Source: Desulfobacterales bacterium (lineage in GTDB: Bacteria; Desulfobacterota; Desulfobacteria; Desulfobacterales; Desulfosalsimonadaceae). From it: a stretch of DNA of 7,844 bases. The notes below the pieces were generated by a model. It had not been told where the DNA came from and searched no databases. It saw nothing but the letters and a program-made list of their open reading frames with translations. The translations under genes and the position numbers were made by a program. The stretch covers positions 1 to 7,844 of the forward strand of contig JAOZOL010000105.1 of assembly GCA_029933295.1 (NCBI GenBank). Direction: 5' to 3'. This document shows positions 1 to 6,176 of this stretch, piece after piece (position 1 is the stretch's first letter; every line of letters begins with the position of its first letter).

Positions 1-61
1 TGCCATTTTTTGTCTTCTTTAACCGTAAACTGTAAAACCGATAACCGTTACCTGCTTTTTT

Positions 62-81
62 GCCTTCAGCCTTCAGCCTTC
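62..81. repeat. Heptamer tandem repeat at the glycosyltransferase stop
   Basis: On the plus strand GCCTTCA occurs twice, followed by six bases of a third copy. Read on the minus strand this is GGCTGAA repeated, and it supplies the last codons and the TGA stop of the glycosyltransferase. Seven is not a multiple of three, so a change in copy number shifts the frame: with one unit fewer, the minus frame stays open to the window edge. Bases 1-61 hold no gene; they carry AACCG-containing low-complexity sequence, with TAACCGT at 20-26 and again at 42-48. Confidence 0.7.
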
Positions 82-923
82 TTCTCTTTATCCTCCATCT
101 CTTCTACAAGCCGGCGGTAATACATGGCCACTGTTTTTCGTCCGTGCTTTTCGCAGCCATCTGCATAAATTTTACATTTTTCCTTCAGCATATTATTTGC
201 AGCCTCATGCTGTGCATCCGTAAGAGATTCATTCCTAAGAATTTTTTGTAAGGCATAAATTCTGTATTTATCAAGGCCCTGGGCGCTGGAAAGCTGATCA
301 TCGTGCCCGCCTGTCTTGACAATCAGAGGGGTTTTGATCAGATACACCGGATACCGGCAGGTTACCCTGAGCCACAAATCATAATCCTCACATGCCGGAA
401 ACGATTCGTCAAACCAGGAAACCGCGTCAAACAGATTTCTTCTGATCATGACAGCAGACGGACTGATCAGGCAAAGGGCCAGGGAAGGTTTAAAGATCAT
501 TCCGGATAATTTTTGATGTTTCTTTTTCGGATTTACCCGTTTTCCGTTGCGAATCCAGATTTCCTCTGTCTGGCATATCAGGGCTTCGGCGTTTGCATTA
601 AAAAAATCGACCTGGGTGGATAATTTTTTCGGATACCAGTAATCGTCTGAGTCCAAAAAAGCGATCAGATCACCGGCAGATGATTTAATCCCTCTGTTTC
701 TGGCAGCACTGACCCCCTGGTTGTCCTGTTGGATAATTTTGATCGAATCAGAATAGGATAAAAGCAGCTTTTCCGTATTATCCGTGGAACCGTCATCCAC
801 CACAATTAATTCAAAATTTTTGTAATCCTGTTTAAAAACGGAATCAATGGCTTTTTTCAACGTCCATGCACGGTTATACGTTGGAATAATGACACTGACC
901 AGGGGTGTATTATTATTTGTCAT
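66..923 (-). CDS. Family 2 glycosyltransferase (GT-A fold)
   Basis: This is a 285-residue inverting GT-A glycosyltransferase that would move a sugar from a nucleotide-sugar donor to a glycan or lipid acceptor at the cytoplasmic face. The N-terminus has the family start SVIIPTYNR (10-18), then VVDDGSTDNT (41-50) with the nucleotide-binding Asp pair. NQGVSAARNRG lies at 68-78 and the metal-binding DSDD at 91-94. The acceptor-side ED-YDLW (179-184) holds the probable catalytic base. GGHDDQLS near 205-212 matches a common motif of this group. There is no signal peptide or membrane segment. The C-terminal ~60 residues are charged and helix-like. The start is uncertain: a GTG three codons upstream (932) is also in frame, and neither has a clear Shine-Dalgarno, so I chose ATG. 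Donor and acceptor cannot be told. It stands alone behind two repeats, not in an operon with the upstream genes. Confidence 0.9.
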   Translation of the reverse strand: MTNNNTPLVSVIIPTYNRAWTLKKAIDSVFKQDYKNFELIVVDDGSTDNTEKLLLSYSDSIKIIQQDNQGVSAARNRGIKSSAGDLIAFLDSDDYWYPKKLSTQVDFFNANAEALICQTEEIWIRNGKRVNPKKKHQKLSGMIFKPSLALCLISPSAVMIRRNLFDAVSWFDESFPACEDYDLWLRVTCRYPVYLIKTPLIVKTGGHDDQLSSAQGLDKYRIYALQKILRNESLTDAQHEAANNMLKEKCKIYADGCEKHGRKTVAMYYRRLVEEMEDKEKKAEG

Positions 924-990
924 GGGTGGCACGTCAGCAAAAATATTAAAATGTTAAAATTAATTATTTCGTTTCGATGGCAAAGAAAAA

Positions 991-1140
991 TATGACTATC
1001 GGGTTGACTAAGGTTGATTGTCTTTAATACCTTGAAATTACAGCGTTTACCATGATTTTTTTCTCGGATCATTGCATGTTAAAAATTCTATATTATCAAA
1101 CAGATAGCCTATTTTTACCTTAGCCAACCCGATAGTCATA
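991..1140. mobile_element. MITE-like element with 24-bp TIRs and 8-bp target duplication
   Basis: A 150-bp non-coding element is bounded by inverted repeats of 24 bp (991-1014 and 1117-1140). The left copy begins TATGACTATCGGGTTG and the right ends with its complement; the arms differ at one position. Immediately outside both ends is the identical octamer AAGAAAAA (983-990 and 1141-1148), as expected for a target-site duplication. The 102-bp interior has no meaningful reading frame, so any movement must have used a transposase in trans. Many IS families make 8-bp duplications and I do not recognise the ends, so no family is assigned. It lies upstream of the glycosyltransferase and could affect its expression. 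Confidence 0.85.
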
Positions 1141-1200
1141 AAGAAAAAAGTTCCACCATTCATATAAAAATTGATAAGGCGCGCAAATCCTGAACCATCA

Positions 1201-1355
1201 AAATATTTCAGGTTGATTAAAAACAAGAATTTGGTCTCAAGACAAGGCGCACGATTTTTTTAAAATTGAGCAACCTCCGGGTTGTGAGGTTTTAAAAAAA
1301 TCGTGCAACGCAGTATTGAGGCCAAAGGCGACGTTTTTAAGCAATCTGATTATTT
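1201..1355. repeat. Large imperfect palindrome with perfect 17-bp core stem
   Basis: The core arms GCACGATTTTTTTAAAA (1249-1265) and its exact complement (1290-1306) flank a 24-base loop. The loop can form CAACC/GGTTG (1271-1275 with 1280-1284) or the alternative AACCTC/GAGGTT. The symmetry continues outward with mismatches: TTTGGTCTC (1230-1238) pairs with the complement of GAGGCCAAA, and CAGGTTGATTAAAAAC (1209-1224) matches the complement of 1333-1348 at 14 of 16 positions. The right arm crosses the stop codon of the CoA-transferase/GNAT gene at 1350-1352. It may be a dispersed palindromic repeat, and as RNA it could end transcription or protect the 3' end of that mRNA. Only one copy is visible here. 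Confidence 0.8.
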
Positions 1356-3206
1356 GAAGGGGATTGAAAGCCGATAAACCCCATACTCCAGCGTCGCCTT
1401 AACTTCAGCAGCACCTTTTTCAAATACCCTCATCATTTCTTTGTTTGCAGAAAGAACATCTGCGGTGAATCCCTGAAGGCCCCGTTCTTTTGCCAGCCGC
1501 ATGAGTTGTTTGTATAAAAAAGTTGCGATACCAAGGTTTTGATATTCTTCGTCCACAACAAACGCCACATCCCCATAGGGACGGTTAGGGGCCTTGACAT
1601 ACCTTGCTTCGGCAATGATGTGTCCCTTGCCTCGATCTCCGACAACACCGACAATGGACATGACTTTGCCGTAATCCACATTGACGTATTCCTGCATTTT
1701 GGAATGAGGCATGGTTTTCAGAGGCGTAAAATACCGGTAATATACGGTTTCATCCGAGAACCGGTAGAAGAGTCGACGCATTTCTTCTTCATCAGACGGC
1801 CGGATCGCCCTGAATCGTACGGACACATCGTTTTTAAATTTATGCTCGCATTGGACATCTGCCGGATAAAGATGCGCATTTGCTTCAATAAATATCTGAT
1901 CCTCATAGATGATTTTTTGCGTTTTGGCCGCCTCAATCAGTTTTGCCCGATCTTCAGGATGGGCGATTTCAATCAGCGCCAGGGCCCGGTCTCTCATTGT
2001 ACGGCCGTTTAAGTTGGCAACACCGTATTCAGTGGCGACCAGGTCAATGGATTCCCGGACATTTAACTGGTTGGGAATATCTTCCAGGGAAACCTTGATG
2101 TTGGATTCGCCTTTTAAGTTCCGGCTCGGCAGGGCAAAAATTGAATAACCGCCATAAGAAATTTCAGCACCGTTAACAAAATCAATGACTTCCGCCGTAT
2201 CCGTGGTAACGGTTCCCTTTCCCACATGCAGGGCAATGCCGCCGGTTAAATCCACTTTTCGAATGCTGACAATGGCCACAAACCTGGGGTTTTTGCCGAT
2301 TCGAAGGGGATTAAACACCTTGTCTATTCCCTGAAATTCGACCAATGGATTACCGTCGAGCCAATCTAAGAGTTCCGGCGTTCCCATGGCATATGAGGTC
2401 AGTGATTTTCCAGGAAAATTTTCCTTGTACCGGTTAGTTACTGCACCACTTTTTACCAGATCCATGAGGGCATCGGAAAATATAGGAGAATGAACGCCTA
2501 AGTCTTTTTTCTGCATTAAATATTTTGATAGGGGCTCATAAAGGGGACCGATGGAAAAAGAGATGCAGGCACCGTCTTCAATGGCAGATGCAACGTTGGC
2601 TGCCAGCCTGTCAAATACCGGATCAATGGCCCAGCGTTGAAAATAAATCGGTTTTTCCGTTGATTCCACCAGCATATCAAATTCATTAATGGAAACAAAA
2701 GAATTGCCCTGGGTCTGAGGGATGTCCTGATTGATTTCACCAATAACAATTGGCACCTGCTGCATCACCAGGCGGGCAACATCCACGGCAATTCCAAGGC
2801 TGCTGTACCCCATCTTGTTGGGGGGCGTAATCTGAATAAAGGCGATATCAAAGGGGATCTGGCGGGATGCGATCAGTTGTGAAAGCCTGGAAAACCGGCT
2901 GGGAATCAGGTCCACACGGCCGGCGGTAATGGCTTCTTTTGCCACCCATCCGGAAAAAAACGTTTTTAACCGGTACTTCTGATTTTTCAACTCCTTGATG
3001 GATATGGCATCTCCGAAACTTAATAGCTGAAAAAGTTCAAGATCCTGGAGATTATCCGCATTTGAACTCATCAGGTGTTTAACCAGTGTCCGAGGTTCAG
3101 CAGCGCCGGTGCCTAAAAATATGCACATGCCGGGTTGAATCTTTTCAAGGGCTTTTTCCGGCGTGACGATCAAATCCTTCCAGTTTGCGCTATCGACTTT
3201 GTCCAT
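1350..3206 (-). CDS. Acetyl-CoA hydrolase/transferase-like domain fused to GNAT acetyltransferase
   Basis: This 618-residue cytoplasmic fusion has a CoA-transferase N-terminal domain (~10-185), a C-terminal hydrolase/transferase domain (~200-430) and a GNAT domain (~455-618). Family landmarks include LGTGAAEP (31-38), FIQITPPNKMGYSSLG (123-138), YLMQKKDLGVH (229-239), VDLTGG (318-323) and TEYGVANLNGR (392-402). Compared from memory with active relatives, the glutamate that forms the covalent CoA thioester (xxxIEVDL) is Lys317, and the GxGG loop is D336-T-A-E339. The GIGAIP CoA-binding stretch reads SIGPLY (218-223). CoA-transfer activity is therefore doubtful. The GNAT half looks active: RFRAIRPSDEEE, then the acetyl-CoA loop QNLGIA (556-561) and SANKEMMRVFEK (586-597). 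It resembles the GNAT of Pat-type protein lysine acetyltransferases. The gene follows an acyl-CoA synthetase by 132 bases. Its Shine-Dalgarno is weak (GGACGAGA about 10 bases before ATG). Confidence 0.92.
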   Translation of the reverse strand: MDKVDSANWKDLIVTPEKALEKIQPGMCIFLGTGAAEPRTLVKHLMSSNADNLQDLELFQLLSFGDAISIKELKNQKYRLKTFFSGWVAKEAITAGRVDLIPSRFSRLSQLIASRQIPFDIAFIQITPPNKMGYSSLGIAVDVARLVMQQVPIVIGEINQDIPQTQGNSFVSINEFDMLVESTEKPIYFQRWAIDPVFDRLAANVASAIEDGACISFSIGPLYEPLSKYLMQKKDLGVHSPIFSDALMDLVKSGAVTNRYKENFPGKSLTSYAMGTPELLDWLDGNPLVEFQGIDKVFNPLRIGKNPRFVAIVSIRKVDLTGGIALHVGKGTVTTDTAEVIDFVNGAEISYGGYSIFALPSRNLKGESNIKVSLEDIPNQLNVRESIDLVATEYGVANLNGRTMRDRALALIEIAHPEDRAKLIEAAKTQKIIYEDQIFIEANAHLYPADVQCEHKFKNDVSVRFRAIRPSDEEEMRRLFYRFSDETVYYRYFTPLKTMPHSKMQEYVNVDYGKVMSIVGVVGDRGKGHIIAEARYVKAPNRPYGDVAFVVDEEYQNLGIATFLYKQLMRLAKERGLQGFTADVLSANKEMMRVFEKGAAEVKATLEYGVYRLSIPFK

Positions 3207-3246
3207 TTTATAGTTCTCGTCCAGTCTGCTTGGTGATTTTCTGATA

Positions 3247-3300
3247 AGAAATCCCCTTGCCTTTATCGCCTTTATCCGTCAACAAAAGAAGGGGATTTTT
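3247..3300. terminator. Possible terminator hairpin between synthetase and GNAT fusion genes
   Basis: AAATCCCCTT (3249-3258) pairs perfectly with AAGGGGATTT (3289-3298), and A3247-T3300 extends the stem. The loop is long, 30 bases, and contains GCCTTTATC twice in tandem (3259-3267 and 3268-3276). The T-run that would complete an intrinsic terminator follows the stem only in the plus direction, while both neighbouring genes run minus. In the minus direction the stem is followed by CTTATCAG. It may weaken read-through between the two genes or act as an mRNA structure; full termination is not shown. Confidence 0.35.
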
Positions 3301-3338
3301 AAAGAGAACAATAATTACTGCTTACCTGTTAAAAAAAA

Positions 3339-5135
3339 TCAATCTTTCGGGTACATGGAATTGATTTTGTCTTTAAAGGCTTCTGCTGCCACATTCTTTT
3401 TGATTTTGAATGTGGGCGTCATCATTTTGTTTTCAACGGTAAACTCCGGTACAATAGTGATTTTTTTAATGGTTTCAAATTTTGCAAAGTTCTTGTTTTT
3501 TTCCGCCACTTCATTGGTCACCAGTTTTACAACTTTATCATTGGTTAACAGCTCCTCAAACTCATTGAATTTGATGCCGTTTTCGTTGGCATATTCCGTT
3601 ATATTATCCTGATCAAGAGTGACAAGCGCTGTCAGGAATTTACGCTTGTCGCCGATAACCATGACCTGGTTAATGTATTTGGATGTTGCAATGGTGCCTT
3701 CGATGGCGGACGGGGCGATATTTTTACCGCCGGCAGTAATAATGAGATCTTTTTTCCGGCCGGTGATGCGAAGGAAGTTTTCGGAATCAATTTCCCCAAG
3801 GTCACCTGTATGGAGCCAGCCGTCCGGTGTGATATTCTTGGCAGTTTCTTCCGGCATTTTATAATATTCCCTCATGACGTTTCGGCCCCGGAATAGAATT
3901 TCACCGTCTTCAGCGATTTTTTGTTCAATTCCCGGTCCCGGAGGGCCGACCCAGCCGATGCGGTAGTTGTCCGGTCGGTTGACGTTGGTAAAGGACGTAT
4001 TTTCCGTCATACCGAGCCCTTCCAGAATGACGATGCCAGCTCCGATGAAGAATTTATGGATGACCGGGTCCAGGGGGGCTGCACCACTTATACAGAACCG
4101 CAGACGTCCGCCGAGGGCTGCGTGCAGTTTTGAAAAAACCAGTTTTGATGCGATTTTATATTTGATTGAAAGACCCAATGGAACGGGCTGTTTGTTTAAG
4201 ATGCAATCCGCCATCTGATCGCCGACACCTCTGGCCCAGTTGAATATTTTTAGCTTGGCCCCGCCTGCCGCCTCGGCACCGCTGACCACCTTTGAATACA
4301 CCTTTTCATAAATTCGCGGCACACTCGGGAACCAGTGAGGTTTGGCCAGTTTTAAATCATCCACAAGGGTATCAATGCTACGGGCAAAGTTGGTGGTGGT
4401 GCCAAACAGCATGGACGCGTATACGAGGGTCCGGGCAAATATATGTGCCAGGGGCAGGAAAAGGAATCCTTCATCCCCATCCAAAACCTCGGCGCAGCCT
4501 TCCACGGATTGTGCGGTAAATATAAGATTGTCCTGGGTGATGACCGCACCTTTGGGAACACCGGTGGTGCCGGAGGTATATACGATTGTCGCCACATCTT
4601 CAGGCGTGACCTCCTGGATACGCTGCTGAAGTTCTTTTTCCGTGACATTTTTACCCAGGGCAAGAAATTCATCATAGGTGATAATCCAGTCATCATCATC
4701 ATAAGAGCCGTTAAACAGAATGACTTTTCTGATATTGGGGATCTCGCTTCGGATTTTAAGAATTTTGTCGAGTTGATCCTGGTCCTCGGCAAAGATAACA
4801 ACGGAATCGGAATGATTGATAATATATTTGCAGTCTTCCGCCAGATTCGACTGATAAATGCCTACGGTTACTGCGCCGGAACAAGTGGTGCCCATATCGG
4901 TTAATACCCATTTATAGCAGGTATTGCTGAGGATGATAATCTTGTCCCCTTTTTTAACATCAAGCGCCATCAAACTTTTTCCCACCTGTTTGAGCTGGTC
5001 ATAAAATTCAGCCCATGTTACGGACTCTGACGTGCCTTCTGCATCCAGAAACCATCGATAAGCTGTTATATCAGGTTTTGCATCAATTGTTTTTTTCAGT
5101 AACTGGTGGATATTCTGGTAATCTACGATGCGCAT
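3339..5135 (-). CDS. AMP-forming long-chain acyl-CoA synthetase (FAA1/FadD15 type)
   Basis: This 598-residue enzyme activates a fatty acid with ATP and CoA through an acyl-adenylate, giving acyl-CoA, AMP and pyrophosphate. Its chain-length range is not readable. The adenylate-forming motifs appear in order: the P-loop YTSGTTGVPKG (186-196), FLPLAHIFART (226-236), CISGAAPL (348-355), LEGLGMTE (371-378), GWLHTGDLGEID (439-450) and ITGRKKDLIITAGGKNIAP (457-475). The A10 segment TPTFKIKK carries the likely catalytic Lys577. Length and motif spellings (EGLGMTE, TPTFKIKK) fit the FAA1-like long-chain group better than acetyl-CoA synthetases. No membrane segment is evident. The start is well supported: AAGGAGG (5141-5147) lies five bases before ATG. 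It has its own promoter candidate and precedes a GNAT fusion whose relatives acetylate such enzymes. In an anaerobe it would feed fatty acid use or lipid recycling. Confidence 0.95.
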   Translation of the reverse strand: MRIVDYQNIHQLLKKTIDAKPDITAYRWFLDAEGTSESVTWAEFYDQLKQVGKSLMALDVKKGDKIIILSNTCYKWVLTDMGTTCSGAVTVGIYQSNLAEDCKYIINHSDSVVIFAEDQDQLDKILKIRSEIPNIRKVILFNGSYDDDDWIITYDEFLALGKNVTEKELQQRIQEVTPEDVATIVYTSGTTGVPKGAVITQDNLIFTAQSVEGCAEVLDGDEGFLFLPLAHIFARTLVYASMLFGTTTNFARSIDTLVDDLKLAKPHWFPSVPRIYEKVYSKVVSGAEAAGGAKLKIFNWARGVGDQMADCILNKQPVPLGLSIKYKIASKLVFSKLHAALGGRLRFCISGAAPLDPVIHKFFIGAGIVILEGLGMTENTSFTNVNRPDNYRIGWVGPPGPGIEQKIAEDGEILFRGRNVMREYYKMPEETAKNITPDGWLHTGDLGEIDSENFLRITGRKKDLIITAGGKNIAPSAIEGTIATSKYINQVMVIGDKRKFLTALVTLDQDNITEYANENGIKFNEFEELLTNDKVVKLVTNEVAEKNKNFAKFETIKKITIVPEFTVENKMMTPTFKIKKNVAAEAFKDKINSMYPKD

Positions 5136-5231
5136 GATCCCCTCCTTTTTAATGTTGATATTTCAGCAAATATAGCCTGTGTTTTTTTATCTGACGAAAA
5201 TAAAAATTATTTAACCATTTAAGCGACAGAT

Positions 5232-5253
5232 ATCTTAAGATTAATTATTAATC
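5232..5253. promoter_or_regulatory. Paired palindromes, candidate operator upstream of acyl-CoA synthetase
   Basis: ATCTTAAGAT (5232-5241) is a perfect 10-bp palindrome, and it overlaps GATTAATTATTAATC (5239-5253), a perfect 7+1+7 inverted repeat. In the minus direction they lie immediately downstream of the -10 box, around the expected transcription start, a usual place for a repressor. The region is AT-rich, so chance palindromes are possible. The regulator is unknown, although fatty-acid genes are often controlled by TetR- or GntR-type repressors binding such sites. Confidence 0.4.
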
Positions 5254-5280
5254 ATTATGAGAGAAAAGGACTTATGTCAA
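5254..5280 (-). promoter_or_regulatory. Sigma70-like promoter for acyl-CoA synthetase
   Basis: Read on the minus strand, a perfect TTGACA (5275-5280) is followed after 15 bases by CATAAT (5254-5259, five of six to consensus). The spacer is two bases shorter than ideal. It lies 19 bases past the Memo stop codon. A start near 5247 gives a leader of about 110 bases. That leader includes a small hairpin, ATATTT-CAGC-AAATAT on the plus strand (5158-5173), ahead of the ribosome site at 5141-5147. Confidence 0.55.
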
Positions 5281-5298
5281 GTGTTTTCAACTTTTTGG

Positions 5299-6162
5299 TC
5301 AGCTATAAGTAATCCCGGCATATCCCACAAAGGAATCCCCCGGATTTTTATCATAACTTGAGCTGTATCCAACATAATGTGATTGTTTTGCTCCAAGGGC
5401 TTTTGATGCGGCGATAGCTGCTGCTGCAGCACCGGAACAGCAGGCGTTTTGATTTGCAAGGCCTTCGGAAATAATCCCTTTTGAATCCAATTCCAGCATT
5501 AGATTAATGGCTTTTTTATCATTTTGATTTCTGGCCCAGTCAACCGAATCATCGCCCATGCCTGCTGGCGTAAAGCCGTAGTTGGGGCCGTAATGGGTTA
5601 AATCGGTTGAGCCCACCACTTTAACGCGCAAACCAGACACTTTCGCAATATCGGCAAGTGTTTGGGCGATATCGATGGCGATTTTTGATGGCGGCACACC
5701 CATGGGAATCAGGCGGGCGTCATGAAAGAAATATTTGATAAATGGAAGCTGAAGTTCAATGGTATTGTCAGGGGTGAAATGATCTGGGGTTTCAATGGTA
5801 AATGAAAATTTTTCAGCAAGTTCGCGTGACACATCCCGGCCAATTTCAATGTTCCCGAACGGTGTTTCCCATGCGCCTTCGCACATGATGACCGGGGTGG
5901 AATTCGGGTGCATATGCATGCCGAAAACAACAATAATATCAGGTTCCGGTTTGTCGTTTGTGTTGCGAAGAGATGAAATTACGTTGCATGCCAGGCTTCC
6001 GGAAAAATACCAGCCCGCATGGGGGACAATCCCTCCGATAAATCCCCCTTTGGGCAGGGATTGAAACCGGGGGTCTTTTAAAAATTCGTTGATCTGGCTT
6101 TCACAATCCGCTGCCCGGGACGGATACCAGCTTCCGGAAAAGGTGGCTTTTCGGACGCGCAT
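5299..6162 (-). CDS. amrB: AmmeMemoRadiSam system protein B (Memo family)
   Basis: This 287-residue Memo-fold protein is related to human MEMO1 and to extradiol-dioxygenase-like class III proteins. It begins with the family signature MRVRKATFSGSWYP. Likely metal ligands are His48 in VPHAGWYFSG, His83 or His85 in FGMHMHP, and Cys241 or Cys242 in NQNACCSG. These correspond to the His-His-Cys iron site described for MEMO1. Other landmarks are STDLTHYGPNYG (185-196) and the final SFVGYAGITYS. The biochemical role of bacterial members is not settled. They often occur with an AMMECR1 protein and a radical SAM enzyme, neither of which is in this window. AAGGAGG (6168-6174) sits five bases before ATG, and the gap to the aminotransferase is 14 bases, so co-translation is likely. 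The symbol amrB follows common database usage. Confidence 0.92.
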   Translation of the reverse strand: MRVRKATFSGSWYPSRAADCESQINEFLKDPRFQSLPKGGFIGGIVPHAGWYFSGSLACNVISSLRNTNDKPEPDIIVVFGMHMHPNSTPVIMCEGAWETPFGNIEIGRDVSRELAEKFSFTIETPDHFTPDNTIELQLPFIKYFFHDARLIPMGVPPSKIAIDIAQTLADIAKVSGLRVKVVGSTDLTHYGPNYGFTPAGMGDDSVDWARNQNDKKAINLMLELDSKGIISEGLANQNACCSGAAAAAIAASKALGAKQSHYVGYSSSYDKNPGDSFVGYAGITYS

Positions 6163-6176
6163 ATCAACCTCCTTGA

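Noticed and set aside
924..932. Upstream GTG start for the glycosyltransferase
   Set aside because: It adds only three residues, lacks a Shine-Dalgarno and is a weaker codon than the ATG at 923; kept as an alternative only.
1015..1116. Possible transposase remnant inside the 150-bp element
   Set aside because: Both strands carry frequent stops and nothing resembling transposase; the interior is too short to hold one.
933..1349. tRNA, small RNA or CRISPR array in the long non-coding stretch
   Set aside because: There is no cloverleaf, no regularly spaced direct repeats, and the visible symmetry is explained by the two inverted-repeat elements; bases 1149-1200 show nothing recognisable.
1539..2012. 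Plus-strand open frame of 157 codons inside the CoA-transferase/GNAT gene
   Set aside because: It lies antisense to a well-conserved coding region, has no recognisable domain and no ribosome site; a frame shadow.
1350..3206. Annotating the fusion as an active acetyl-CoA hydrolase
   Set aside because: The nucleophilic Glu and GxGG loop appear to be replaced, so only fold-level naming is justified.
4443..4904. Plus-strand open frame of 153 codons inside the acyl-CoA synthetase
   Set aside because: Antisense to conserved synthetase motifs, composition unlike a real protein, no supporting signals.
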